Shown: positions 1 through 60,347 of the stretch, piece after piece
Layout: each line of letters opens with the position of its first letter
Numbering within the stretch: position 1 is the stretch's first letter
Notes under the pieces: generated by a model
Database searches by the model: none
Told to the model about the DNA's origin: nothing
What the model saw: only the letters and a program-made list of their open reading frames with translations
Program-made: the position numbers and the translations under genes
Assembly (NCBI RefSeq): GCF_037975245.1
Contig: NC_092573.1
Location: forward strand, 8,648,501-8,712,500
Length of the DNA: 64,000 nt
Reading direction: 5' to 3'
DNA from: Apostichopus japonicus
Taxonomy: Eukaryota > Echinodermata > Holothuroidea > Aspidochirotida > Stichopodidae

Positions 1-1738
1 TAGGAATCCGCACCTCTACCTGTTTATGTCCGTAATCAAGAATTATGAATACGTCGGATATCGAATGAAGTACTGATATTAATTACTGCGTCTTTTTGAC
101 TGATATTGGTCTTCGTCGTCCGCGACTCCTTGCAACGTCATCTTATTTACTCCAACCGTGTATTGCGCGACAAAACTCCTTTCGAAATCTGAAATTTTGA
201 AATTACCGTTTGGACGTTTGCCAAAATGGTAGTCAGTGTGCAAAACGTTAATTTGTAAGATCTTTACCGTTTTGCTCACTTAGCATATGCCACCAAAACG
301 GTAATTTTTAGATTTTTGACGTCTTGTCAAGATTGTATCAATTGTGCAAACGGTAATTTTCAATCCTTTTGATGTTTTTCAATGTGTGACAGTCGCCAAT
401 GTGCATGTTTACATTCTATGCTTCGTAATTACGAATCGTGACTGAAATACAAAGGAGACACGTTGTGCCTTTACATGAAGTGATGTTACTTTGTTACATT
501 GCGTGTCCGTTAGATGCGTATTTTTTTTAATCATAAAATAGTTACATTAATTATATTCTGTGAAAAAAAATGGCATAAGTACCTATCACGGAAACACTTT
601 CCATAAAAAGTTGAAGAATATTAGTTGAGTGTTTAAGAAAAATTTCAGATATATCATTTTAACTAAAATTTAATAAGTTGACCTCTTAGGTCAGGTACCA
701 TGAATAACCATTTTTCTTTTCGTAGTCGGCATACTTGAGGTACCCATTATGCAAGACTATTGAAGGTTTCCCCATGAAGATGTAGCAAAGAGTCACTTTT
801 CACCTAATTTGACTTTCCTTTGACCTTTCAGTCTAAATGTTCGTGAAAAACACAAGTTTCCATATTAATATGCGCAGCATTCTTACCAAGTTTTCAGAAT
901 ATCGGCAGAGCCGTTTAGGAAGGAGTTTGTCAAAGAAAATTGCGGTAAAACGTACATGTAACATTTGACACCGTAGCCATTGACCTCAGTTACCATGGTA
1001 ACCACATACTTTGATAATATTTCACATGTCGATTATAAGTTTCAAGGTCACATACATTGATATCGCAATCAATCACTTTTCAATTAATTTGTCTTTTGAC
1101 CTCTGACCATTAATTTTTCGTTCCGAAAGTCTACAAAGCACAAAACCCTACCATAAAGCACCTTTTTACTTCAGATGGAAGAAAATCCACAGACTACTCA
1201 AGGAGGAGTTACAATGATATAGAATTGCAGATCTATACTTTTATTTTGCAGCAATATTTGATTTCGACGACAATTTCTACGTAAATAGCTAGTAGACAGA
1301 CACACTGAGCTGAATTAAGGTTTAATGAACTCAAACATTGAAAATACACTTAGTTTTCAACATGGGTATGTAAACCGCGAAGGACAAAGTACATAACTTA
1401 TATGCCATAGAGATATCATAATTTCTAGCATATCATAATTATTAAAAGGTCACGATACAACACATCTCTTTTATTGACTTCTGCAAATGCCAACTTCAAG
1501 GGAGTGACAACTCTAGTCTAGTAAACACATGATCATAATCCCCCCTCCACGCCAATGGAACTCTCCATATTAATGAGATAGTATAGTATAATATGTGGTG
1601 CTGGTATCGTGTAATGTTTAATGCGTCAAACGGTCCAAGAGCTTCCATATTCCTAAGTTTAATACACAAAGCATTGATACAGCACTGTACAACAACTTAG
1701 AATCTTGAGAAATTCTTGTTTCCAACAGAATCGATAAA
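1..1738. other. 5' flank of receptor gene A, duplicated region
   Basis: No gene is seen. The whole stretch aligns closely with 21204-23835 upstream of gene B, apart from the solo LTR in that copy, so it is part of the tandem duplication, which begins at or left of the window start. It contains short motifs that recur in this genome, such as GTTACCATGGTAAC at 989-1002 next to TTGACCT-type sequence. Short ORFs here are not conserved as protein between the two copies. Confidence 0.7.
1430..1433. other. empty target site (ATAT) of the solo LTR found in the paralogous copy
   Basis: Here the sequence runs through ATAT into CATAATT without interruption. In the paralogous copy the same ATAT (22627-22630) is followed by the LTR at 22631-23528, then AAAT and the same CATAATT. 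This is therefore the pre-integration site, with a 4 bp target duplication that has since acquired one substitution. Confidence 0.8.
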
Positions 1739-16169
<14,431 letters not shown>

Positions 16170-17050
16170 ACAAATTGAAAAGTTCATTGCAACAATAACG
16201 AAAGCTTTGATGATCGAGCAATAGATGACGCCTCATTCTATCATGAGCCGGTTCCTACACTTCATGTATACTAATTTCCTGTGGCATAGTTGATACTAAA
16301 TACTTAAGTTTGTCTTACTTCTTTATAATAACATCAGCATTAAAACTTGTTTACCTTATAAACGTTAAGCAATTTCGAATGAGCATTTTCGTAAGGCTAA
16401 ATTAGATATAAAAAAGGTGTGTGTGTATCATGGAGTGGGGAGGGGGGGGGGGGGCAGAAAGTAGTGACCAGTTTGAGGATCCTCACCAGTCGATTTTTAA
16501 TTTTGAAGCTGCTACGATACCTCAGATATCTTAAAGTGTTTTACTACTATATCTCAAAATTGTGGTTTTATTTAATTTCATCAGTTCTCCCAAAAGTGTG
16601 TACTTCTTATTTAAGATTTCGATGGACAGGGATTGTCTCAAGTTCTATAAAGACGATTTTTTCCCCTTCAAATTTACATCTATATTTTCAACTTTTTGTA
16701 TTTTTAGGAAAATGCGACAACTACATCTAAGTTTTGTCGCGTTCCTCGAAATTTCGACTTTTCATCTCAAGCTTGTGGCTTTGCATCTTACTATATTATC
16801 ATCCTATATTATGATACCGTAATTTCGACTTATTCCTTGAAACTGGAACACTGAATCTCACAAGTTCGACTTTTTAATATCAACTTTTCTTGTAATTTAG
16901 AACTATAGGGTGTATTAAGTAAGGTTGGGAAGTTTTCAACACAGGACCGTACGGTACTAGTGAAGTGTTCAGTCATTCAGCGGAATTTTAACATAACAGT
17001 TAAATTGCGACTTTTCATAGAAACTTTGACTGTATATCAAACCATAAAAA
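16170..17050 (+). other. gene A 3' UTR and downstream flank
   Basis: Directly after the stop. A possible poly(A) signal ATTAAA lies at 16339-16344, 170 bases after the stop; there is no nearer AATAAA. A G-run of more than ten bases occurs around 16440-16455. No further gene is seen before the SINE at 17051. Confidence 0.5.
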
Positions 17051-17279
17051 TGGAGTGTTAGCTCAGTGGTTAACGCCGGTGCCTTTCAATCATAAGGCCC
17101 CGAGTTCGAGTCACTCCAAGATTAATGTTTGTCGTCCAGTTACAGAGTTGTTGACAATTGACAATTCATAACCATGGACCTTAAATATGAATCTAAGAGA
17201 CTGACTTCGGTCAGCTTGCGGTTTTGATTAGCCAATGAGGCTTGTTCGCGAGTTCCTGCTTACAGGAGAATCTAAAATA
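17051..17279 (+). repeat. tRNA-derived SINE, full copy
   Basis: The head reads TTAGCTCAGTGGTTAAC (A box) and GAGTTCGAGTCAC (B box) about 45 bases apart. The body continues CCAGTTACAGAGTTGTTGAC to GCGAGTTCCTGCTTACAGGA and ends in AATACATAC. A second copy of the same length lies on the minus strand at 49417-49648 and matches over head and body, which defines the family. The 3' tail runs straight into an (ACAT)n microsatellite. The mismatched acceptor stem argues against a real tRNA gene. Confidence 0.8.
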
Positions 17280-17280
17280 C

Positions 17281-17383
17281 ATACATACACGCATACATAC
17301 ATACATACATACATACACACATACACACACCCACACATACATACACACATACACACACACATACACACATACATACATACAAA
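17281..17383. repeat. (ACAT)n/(ACAC)n microsatellite
   Basis: About 100 bases of tetranucleotide ACAT and dinucleotide AC repeats growing out of the SINE tail. The His-Thr-Tyr-Ile-rich ORF across it is an artefact of the repeat. Confidence 0.93.
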
Positions 17384-17778
17384 TTCACCGTTGATTCCCT
17401 GGTACTACTTTTTGGTAGTGCAATTGATCCATATGTAACTGTTCAATGTAAGGACTACATAAAGGAAATAAATATATCTGCATGTGTGCTGATTAATTAA
17501 TTAATATACATATTAATTAATATTTCTGCTGTTAATCGCTAGTATTGTCACATTTAGTGTGATTTCAAGGAGGAAGAAACTCTAGTTGCAAATGTCAAAA
17601 ATATTTCCACCCTCTCAGAATTAATTATTTCGTGTGGTGGACCTTATCGGGAGTGGTTATGTACATTATTCGTGTGACGGAACATGTCCACAAGGTACTG
17701 TGAAACAGACCATTTAAAGACCATTTTAAACGTTTCTCGAGTGGAGGACCTGTTCAAATTTGAAAAGTTCTTCAGAGC

Positions 17779-19058
<1,280 letters not shown>

Positions 19059-19136
19059 AATTCAATTATTGTATCTCACTCGAGATCCAGCCTTTCTCTA
19101 AATGCAGCATAGTTGTTTAACAGTTTTTCCGTTATT

Positions 19137-19945
<809 letters not shown>

Positions 19946-21203
19946 CCCCCTAGCCAGAACCAACAAAATCATAATATTAAAACAGAAACGTTCTCTAGTA
20001 TTTGCTACGCAGACTTTACAGACGTGTGACTCCCGAGCGCGGCGTAGGGTACTTGGTACTACTACTCTTATTTCAACAGGTTAACTTCACATTACTTTCT
20101 ATTTGCAGCTTTTAAGCTACATAAAGTGAAATTTGAAGACAATTATTGTTTCATGTGTCCATTTTTATTTAATTATGAAACAAGTTTGATTTTAAGTTGG
20201 AATTCTTTTGCATACAGAAAGGTCACTTATACTTCATAATACTTCGTTTGCGCATATTTTGTTTCAATTATAAAAAAAAAAATATATTATATATATAAAA
20301 TTATAAAAAATTCATAATTTCATGGTTACTCACATTGCATGGTTACTCACGTTACAGTTTTTATGACAGTAACATTCTTAACAAATACTTTGCATGATAT
20401 CTTTGGTTCATTGTAATTGCAACTATGGGATTATTGACAAACCTGTATTTTATGTAAGAGGAAGAAATAATCCTTATTTCCTTTAATCATGTTATACCAC
20501 TCACTGGGATATTGAACAAAGAATTTTGAAACATTACTTTGAAATAGAACTTTTAATTTTTCCAATGTTATCTTGTATTATGCAATACGTGTTCAATTCA
20601 TCGCCAAATCTACCCAGGAGATCAGGAGCAATTCACCGATATCTGCACAAAAATTGGATCGTAACTTCATTCCACTTCATCTTGGTCAAATTTTTTTTCA
20701 GAATATGTGTAGCGAACTCCTCCAAGACCATAAGGCCGATGGATCACACATTTGGTAGTGTGTGCGTAGGTAATAGTGTAGACATATATGTTGTTCCCAT
20801 GGAAACGAAAACCCAAAACACAATTTACTCACAAGTTTTACACTGACAGCATTTAAATATCTTTCAGTAAATATTTGGTCTTTTGGCGTTTTTAAATCTG
20901 TGCCGAAAAGGGTTCACCGAATTGGTGGATCCATGTTCCGAAGTAAATCAATATTTTACACTGATTAATGAACATTATGTACATTTTACTACAGTAAAAG
21001 CATATACGTTATTATCAGCCAATTATCAGAAACGTGGACATATCTTTCTGAAAACCCCATCAAATTGTGAGCAGACTGTGAGCAGACTTGCGAGCAGACT
21101 GTGAGCAGACTGGTGTTGGTGTTCCAAAAGTAGCAGGTGATTGTTAATTGTAAAAATGTTTTCAACAGGCAAGTCAGTCTCTTTTATGTACATCAGAGCC
21201 ATG
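19946..21203. other. intergenic DNA between receptor gene A and the gene B duplication
   Basis: AT-rich with a C-run just before the LINE remnant and a short A-run near 20270. ORFs of 60-106 codons here overlap one another and show no domain. Around 21060-21110 a short GTGAGCAGACT motif is repeated several times. The duplicated segment begins at 21204. Confidence 0.5.
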
Positions 21204-22630
21204 TAGGAATCCGCACCTCTACCTGTTTATGTCCGTATTCAAGAATTATGAATACGTCGGATATCGAATGAAGAACCGATATTAATTTCTGCGTCTTTTT
21301 GACTGATATTTGTCTTTGTCGTCCGCGACCCCTTGCAACGTCATCTAAGGTACTCCAGTCGAATATTGGGCGACAAAACTCTTTTCCAAATCTAAAATTT
21401 TGAAATTACCGTTTGGACGTTTGCCAAAATGCTAGTCAGTGTGCAAAACGATAATTTGTAAGATCTTTACCGTTTGCTTACTTAGCATATTCCACCAAAA
21501 CGGTAATTTTCAGATTTTTGACGTCTTGTCAAGATTGTAGCAATTGTGCAAACGGTAATTTTCAATCCTTTTGATATTTTTCAATGTGTGACAGTCGCCA
21601 ATGTGCATGTTTACATTCTATGCTTCGTAATTACGAATCGTGACTAAAATACATAGGAGACACGTTGTGCCTTTACAGGAAGTGATGTTAAATTGTTACA
21701 TTGCGTGTCCGTTAGATGTGTATTTTTTTTAATCATAAAATAGTTACATTAATTATATTCTGTGAAAAAAAGGCATAAGTACCTATCACGAAAACACTTT
21801 CCATAAAAAGTTGAAGAATATTAGTTGAGTGGTTAAGGAAAATTTCAGATATATCATTTTTACTAAAATTTCATAGTTGACCTTTTAGGTCAAGTACCAT
21901 GGTAACCACATATTTTGTTTTGTAGTAGGCATACTTGAGGTACCCATTATGCAAGACTATTGAAGGTTTCCCCATGAAGATATAGCAAAGAGTCACTTTG
22001 CACTTAATCTGACCTTTCAGTCTAAATGTTCGTGAAAAACACAAGTTTCCATATTAATAGGCGCATTCCATACTATTCCAAGTTTTCAGAATATCGACAG
22101 AGCTGTTTAGGAAGGAGTTTGTCACAGAAAATTGCGGTAAAACGTATATGTAACATTTGACACCGTAGCCATTGACTTCAGTTATCATGGTAACCACATA
22201 CTTTGATAGTACTTGACATGTCGATTATAAGTTTCAAGGTCACATTTCAATTCAAAGTTATCGCAATCTATCACTTTTCAATTAATTTGTCCTTGGACCT
22301 CTGACCATTAATTTTTCGTTCAGAAAGTCTACAGAGCACAAAACCCTACTATAAAGCACCTTTTTACTTCAGATGGAAGAAAATCCACAGACAACTCTAG
22401 GAGGAGCTTCATTGACACAGAATTGCAGATCTATACTTTTAGTTTGCAGCAATATTTGATTTCGACGACTCTTTCTTCGTAAATACCTAGTAGCAGACAA
22501 ACTGAACTGAATTAAGGTTTAATGAACTCAAACATTGAAACTACTTACTTTTCAGCATGGGTATATGTAAACCGCGAAGGACAAAGTACATAAGTTATAT
22601 ACCATAGTGATATCATAATTTCTAGCATAT

Positions 22631-23528
22631 TGTAACGCCGCCAACGTCTAGTAGTGTAAAACATGCCTCGAAACCAACTGGAGGAGGGTAGGGTAGGGGA
22701 GGTAGATGGGGACGGGTACAGATTAACTCTAAATCAGGAGGCAGACACCATAGTTGTAGGAGTAATAAAAGTATAATTTCTCATCTCGTTCTACATCTAC
22801 AGCGTATAGTATACAATATGTACATTTGCCCAATATAATGTACTGGGGTCGGGCACAATCCAAGGATAAGCAGGGCTAAGTTAGACTGGGGCTGCGCAAG
22901 GGTCGGGCAAGCTAGACGTCGGCAATCCACCGGTGTCGGGCAGCACAGGCTTCGGGCGATCCACCAGTGTCGGGCAGCCTAGGCGTCGGGCAATCCACTT
23001 GACTCTGGCAGCGCAGGGGTCGGGCAATCCGCTGGACTCGGGCAGCACAAGGGTCGAGCAATCCGCTGGACTCGGGCAGCGCAGCGATGCGGGCACTCTA
23101 AAATGCTTATACACAATTGTTTGGACTTATAATGGCTAATATCATAGGCTTTACCACGAGCCGCCAAAAGGAAGTTCCTCGTCTTGCCACCCGACCGATC
23201 TTTCAGTAACGAAAGAACCCTTCATTAAATACCCAGAAATAACCCCCGTATACACACGTCCGTACATGAACTGTAAAAAGGCTTAGACCAATCAGGGACT
23301 TCCTGTATATAACTACAGTGAGCTGCGACCAATGGGATCGACTCACACACCCACTGCCGTGCCTGCCTATGCCAGTCACGGGAATACATCGATATATAGC
23401 ATAAATACGTAATAAGTTGTCGTTCCGGATAAACATCTCTCGTTGCCTCCGCGGAGCGCAACAGATGTAACCCCTGCCTGAGGGAACGAAACTATCTCAC
23501 TAAGGAAAAGTCGTAGCTTTCCGCTACA
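22631..23528 (-). mobile_element. solo LTR of the gypsy element family, diverged
   Basis: Begins TGTAACGCCGCC and ends TTTCCGCTACA, as do the full LTRs at 25841, 33562 and 41283, but is 898 bp instead of 971 and differs at many sites. Much of the length difference is in the 34 bp GC-rich repeat (about 22870-23095), which has fewer and more degenerate units. Flanks ATAT and AAAT are its target duplication. Orientation is minus, as for the full elements. It is an older insertion that lost its body by LTR-LTR recombination. Confidence 0.88.
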
Positions 23529-23835
23529 AAATCATAATTACTAAAAGGTCATGATACAACACATCTCTTTATTGACTTCTGCAAATGCCAAATTTAAGGG
23601 AGTGACAACTCTAGTCTAGTAAAAGCATGATCATAACCCCCTCCACGCCAATGGAACGTCTTCATGTTAATGAGATAGTATAGTATAATATGTGGTGCAG
23701 GAATTGTGTAATGTTTAATTCGTCAAACGGTCCAAAGAGCTTCATATTCCTAAGTGTAATACACAAAGCATTGATACAGTAGTGTACAATAACTTAGAAT
23801 CTTGAGAAATTCTGGTTTTCACCAGAATCGATACA

Positions 23836-55242
<31,407 letters not shown>

Positions 55243-57104
55243 GTAATGGTTACGTTGTAGCAAATACATCCAAAAAATGTAAGTGTATAATACAGGACTA
55301 CTCGATTAAAGGAATAATTTGAAAACCTAAACAATGTACTTATTTTGTTTCCATGGCCATAAAAAGTGCACAATCTTGCTTTACATATTTTATGCTAATG
55401 TTCTCCATGCCATGACGTATATTATTTAATTGCTGAGATGGTATATTGTAGTCGGTTGGTTATTGTCATAACAACGGTTTCCATGGTTGTAGTTAATTTT
55501 CCTGAGTAGCGATTTGGGAGCTCACCCATGGTAGGGTGCCCGGAAGACCACATCCGGGACACGGGTGTTAAGAAGCTGGCCGTGTATGTGTTTGTCTGTT
55601 ACATCAACAATTTTTTGTCAAAACTTTTCCCAAGCGGGCTATGCCGAATTTCTTCACACCTAGGTAGGAAGGTGCCCTACGACGGGAAATTCTATTTTGC
55701 AGACCCTCGCAACGAAAGGTCAAATATCAGAAGTTCCAGGTGAAAAGTAAATTTCTGCTATACCTTCAAGGGTAAACATTGAATTGATTAAATGGGTGTA
55801 AAGGGAATGTCAAATACTATCAACATATGTGGTTACCATTGAAACTGAGTTCAAAGGTCACGGGTTTAAAGGTCAATTGTATATTTGAGGGCGAATATGT
55901 ATTAAGAACTCCTATTGAACGGCTGGGGATATTTTCTTCAATCTTGGTATGGAGGTGCCCCGTGATAGCACCTGTGTTTCGCAGACACTAAGAACAAAAG
56001 GTCAAAGGTCATATCATGCTAAACGCGACTTTTGGCTAAAACGGGAAAGGGGGAGCGTTGGATTGCACTTCACAGGTACGATGGACGTGTCAAGTGTTAC
56101 AAAAATATGCCATTATCAATGGTTACTGAGAACAAAGGTTTACGACGAATGTCGTAGGTCAAATTTGGCAAAAAAGTGACCTCCAGTTAGGAATTAAATT
56201 GACTTCCAAACTTCACATGTGTAATAAGTATGTCAAGTACTATCAACATGTCGTTACCATGGTAAACGAGGTCAAGGGTCAACGGTAGGAGGTCACGGGT
56301 CAAATCAGTCTAAAGGCTCCTTTATTGGTATAACTCCAAAAGAAAGCATTAAATTGACCCGCAATCTTTACAGGTAAAATATGTATGTCAAGTACTGATC
56401 AAAATATGTGGTTGCTATCGTAACAAACGTCAGCAGTTAGAGTTCAAAAAGGGATTTATTTTGCTATAACTCTAAGGGGAAGCATTGCAATGACATCCAA
56501 CGTTCACAACAATATTGAATAAGTATGGCAAGTAGCCTACTATCATACTAGGTGGTTACCATGGTAACTGAAGTGAAACTTAGAAGTCGAGAATGAATAG
56601 ACAAGGCCCAAGCAAGTTTTTGAGTGTATAACCAAAGATATTGTACTACTGGAATGTGCTAGATTGCTGACTTTTATACTTCTTAACACCAAAAGATGAA
56701 GTCAGTGAATGTGTGCAGCTGCCTCGCTTGTTTTCCACAAGATTTATAACAGAGCGTTCTTATACACTCAACGGGCGAATTATGGGGTGTGTTCGCGTGT
56801 GTTTTCCTTTTAATTTTGCTTTCCTTCAGAATTAAAGGTGACTTTCTGCTATGAATGCAAGGACAAATGTCGATTAGCCTTACAACCTTCACAAAATTAA
56901 GTATTGTCAAAATATAAACTTTCAATCATGGCAAATAAGGTCAAAAGTCATGGTGCTTTGCTCAATAGGAGTTCACGATTTTTTTTTTATGCAGACCATA
57001 AGCAGTAATACATTAAATGGATTTGCGATAAGATTTGCGATAAGATTTTCTACTCCGTGGATGGCCCTCAAGTTTTGTTGTAATCTGATTTTTTCTCTCG
57101 TACA
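55243..57104 (+). other. gene B downstream of exon 5: intron with repeated motifs
   Basis: Homologous to gene A intron 5 at its start and again from 55445 to about 57105. Between about 55740 and 56600 a diverged unit of roughly 145 bp recurs, each with GTCAAGTACTATCAA, then a GGTTACCATGGTAAC-like palindrome, then an AGGTCAAAGGTCA-like phrase. No exon with receptor loop C or transmembrane sequence. Confidence 0.6.
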
Positions 57105-57850
57105 CTGTTAAAAAAAATTCTGTTAAAATACAGAATTTCTCTGGCAGCAGAGTTTCCAGGAAATGTCTGTTATTTCCAACTGCAGATAATCTATGTAAAA
57201 TAAACAGTCTAAAACTGTTATTAATACAGTTTATTTCTTTCATTATAACAGTTTTTGTCCGTAAATTTACTGTACGACGACCGTTATTTTACACCATATT
57301 CTATGTAAAATAAACAGTCTGAAACTGTTATTTAGACAGTTTTTCCCCCCAATTATAACAGTTTCTGTCCGTAAAATTACTGTACGTCAACCGTTATTTT
57401 ACACCATATTCTATGTAAAATAAACAGTCTGAAACTGTTATTTACACAGTTTTTCCCCCAATTATAACAGTTTCTGTCCGTAAAATCACTGTACGTCAAC
57501 CGTTATTTTACACCATATTCTATGTAAAATAAACAGTCTAAAACTGTTATTATACAGTTTTTATTTTGCATTATAAAAGTCTTTGTCCGTAAAATTACTG
57601 TACGACGACCGTAATTTACACTGAATTCTATGTTAAATACACAGTATGAGAGCGTAATTCATACAGTTTTTCTTTGCATTATAAAAGTTTTCATCCGTAA
57701 ATTACTATATGATGGCCGTTATTTTACACTACATTCTATGTAAAATAGACAGTCTGAAATGCTTATTTACACAGTTTTTCTTGAAATACAGTATGTCTTT
57801 TTCTCTGTAAAATAACTGTATTGTGACTTTTAATTTACTGTTTCTTTTAG
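57105..57850. repeat. tandem repeat of about 110 bp, six copies
   Basis: Units share CTATGTAAAATAAACAGTCT, starting at 57191, 57301, 57411, about 57521, 57629 and 57737, each continuing with AACTGTTATTTACACAGTTT, a CCGTAAAATTACTGTACG phrase, and ACCGTTATTTTACACC. Spacing is 108-110 bases. The unit is rich in short palindromes such as ACTGTTA/TAACAGT. It begins exactly where gene B stops matching gene A. Confidence 0.88.
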
Positions 57851-59283
57851 GTAAAGTCTAGTCTTTAATGTTATCTATAGTTTTTTTCCTTGCAATAAAT
57901 AGGTCTTTGTCTGTAAAATTGGCTTTCAGATGGAATTACTATTATCAGTGAGATTATAAAATAAAAAAACAACTTATTGTTCTCTGAAACTTTTATTTAC
58001 AACGTTAAAACTTGTTGAAACATATTTTTGAACGTCAAAACCTTAAAAGTAATATATAAGACTGAACATCATAAGGCAATCGCTTATTGATGGCTGGGTA
58101 TTTGCTGGGTGCCCCAGCCTTTCTTTTGGAAAAGGTTTTGTTATACAGACGATACTTTCATTGTTTGGAAATATACTGATAAGTCTGTATGTGGCCATAT
58201 TTGTCTCTTCGGCCACTTCAGGAAATCCTGGATCAGCCACTGAAAGTTTTCACAATTGACTGATCATAAAACGCTAAGCTTTGACACCTGCTAGTTCCTT
58301 GCCCTTTCATTGCTCTACAACAAAGTTCACTCAAGGTCACTGTATTATGTAACCACAGCAACTTAGGTGTCTTCACTATTCTTCACTTAACTTTATTACA
58401 ACTATGTTCATTTCATGTATTTTTAAATGTTCTAGCAGTATTAAATATATCGCTCATATACCATATTCACTTTAATGGGCATATCAATGTTCACAGAAAA
58501 TTGATACCTGTAACTGTGGTAACTCCTCTATTGCTGATAAGGATTGTATACTTTTTCTAATTTTCGTGACCTTCTTTAGCCCTTAAAGTTCAAAGTGGAA
58601 GTTAAAGACAAGGATATGTTACAATAGGTAAGAATAAAGATTAACTAATCTGTTAACCAAAGATATTGTAAATCATCTGATCAAAAGATATATAAACAAT
58701 GATTTGACCTTTGTACCCGTAAATGATTAAAAAAAGTTGTCCTTATATTCCTGTGCTTCTGCTTGAGTGGAAGGAGCAGTTTTATGAAAAGATTTCATGT
58801 TAAAATTTAGCATAGAGATTTTATATTTTGACAACAAAATATAATTTAGATATCAAGCTTATAGCATTAACAAAATGAACAGAATGACTTGACATCTGAA
58901 ACTATTATGAATTCAAAACTTTTCTAACATTTGTGAACCTGCTTGGAAGAGTTTCAGAGTTTATGGAGTTATTGGAAAGGTGTCATAATAGCACCAAATA
59001 ATAGTCTTTAAAAAGTTTGTCAACAAGTAAAACCTTGTAAATATCCACCAACAAAGTAAAACACAATAGTTTGAACTCTGTATAAATGTTTAACTGTTCA
59101 TTTGTAAATGAGACTTCTCTGTAGCTGGAGAGTCTATGGTTCCAGTTAAGGAGGCTCAAGAGGCTCGCTAACATTTTCTCAACTAGGAACACCTTAAATC
59201 AACTAAGTGACCTAGATTTATAATTCAACGTTACCAAATTGTCAGACTAATGTGACGAATCATGGGAAGTGCCTGAAAAGCAT
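57851..59283 (-). other. presumed 3' UTR or flank of the minus-strand gene
   Basis: No ORF of note. On the minus strand an AATAAA occurs around 57989, about 1.3 kb after the stop of the gene ending at 59284, and could be its poly(A) signal. Otherwise AT-rich sequence without recognised elements. Confidence 0.35.
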
Positions 59284-59413
59284 TTAGACTGTCCAATCTG
59301 ACTCAAATTCCTTCAGGTTTCCAACCAAAGCCAAAATTTTTGGGTTGACAGGATAGCTCTTCTTGGATTTGGGGGTCTTTCTTCCCTTTTCTGGATTCAA
59401 TCCAACAAAGCAG
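59284..59413 (-). CDS. minus-strand gene, last exon
   Basis: After the acceptor CTCTTTGCAG, it completes an arginine codon and encodes 42 residues, CFVGLNPEKGRKTPKSKK then SYPVNPKILALVGNLKEF and a short tail to TAA. Basic, matching the C-terminus of the family. Confidence 0.65.
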
Positions 59414-60178
59414 CTGCAAAGAGGAGCAAAAATTAGAACTGTGAAATCATAAAGTTCAAATAAGTTAGCAATTATTAAACCATTTAACAATTAATTTCCT
59501 TTGGTCTCAAATTTACACTACAGTATGACATACATGATAGTAAGATATGGTCAAAATATGATGTGACACAACTCAGTTTCCAATTGTATGTGTGCTCACT
59601 GGTGTTGATAGAAGCAATTGAGCTGGATACCTGTCTTAATTTACAAGCCTTTGGAATTCAACAGTTTTCTAGGAAATCATGATCTGAAAAGAAGAGCTAA
59701 TTTGTGAATCCTCTTTTAATTTCAATTTTGTTCAGTTTAAGCTGATACCCTATAGTTGTAACAAATTGTGAAGGTGTTCTCAGTAATTAACCAAACTCAT
59801 ACATTCCCACCCTTCTCCAAAATAATAAAACATGCCATTCAACTATTTACACTAACTTTCCATTGGTGAAAATTATGTAAAGGTCATCAATGTTTACAAA
59901 AGGTTACCAAAGCTGCTGTTATTCTTGGACCACAACAAATAGTACAAAATAAGTAAATCAGCTGTAACTGAGAACAGAGTATGGTTTATTTCAATGATCT
60001 GCCCAGGAGTTGAGTTAACTGCAATTTGTTGATTTTTTTCTATATTGGTACCTTTATGATCGGCTGATCTTTTGAAGGTGGCTAATAATATGCATACACT
60101 CTTACATTCCATGTCAAGGGAATGTCCACACAAAATAACAATGGTTAACTATTACTAGGGTACTTTCAGCCTACTCAC

Positions 60179-60347
60179 CGCTGGATAAACTCCATTAAAG
60201 TTGCACCTTCAGATGGATACTCAATGTTTAAGATGAAAAACATTGCAAACAGCATGATCATTGCACTTTCAAAAGTTTGAATGTGGTCATTAACAATAAC
60301 CATATCTACTGCCAACATAAACTTTCTTCCAGTGTACATGTTTGGAC
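60179..60347 (-). CDS. minus-strand gene, exon with FMLAVD and YPSE motifs
   Basis: 169 nt between TTTTGCAG and GTGAGT, phase 1 in and phase 2 out, 55 full codons. It carries KFMLAVDMVIVNDHIQTF, a hydrophobic helix (MIMLFAMFFILN) and EYPSEGATLMEFIQ. It is the best-conserved block of the family. Confidence 0.72.

Noticed and set aside
17051-17120. tRNA gene
   Set aside because: A and B boxes are present, but the acceptor stem does not pair, and a second copy with the same long tail shows it is a SINE. The same applies to 6308-6374 and 49570-49648.
20526-21104. ORFs of 61-106 codons in the intergenic region
   Set aside because: They overlap in different frames, have no splice-compatible partners or recognised motifs, and an AT-rich composition expected by chance.
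55528-55743. Possible exon with CRISS and ADPRNERS sequence in the gene B intron, and its counterpart at 9189-9395
   Set aside because: The two paralogous versions are not conserved in reading frame, which indicates a dispersed repeat and not protein.
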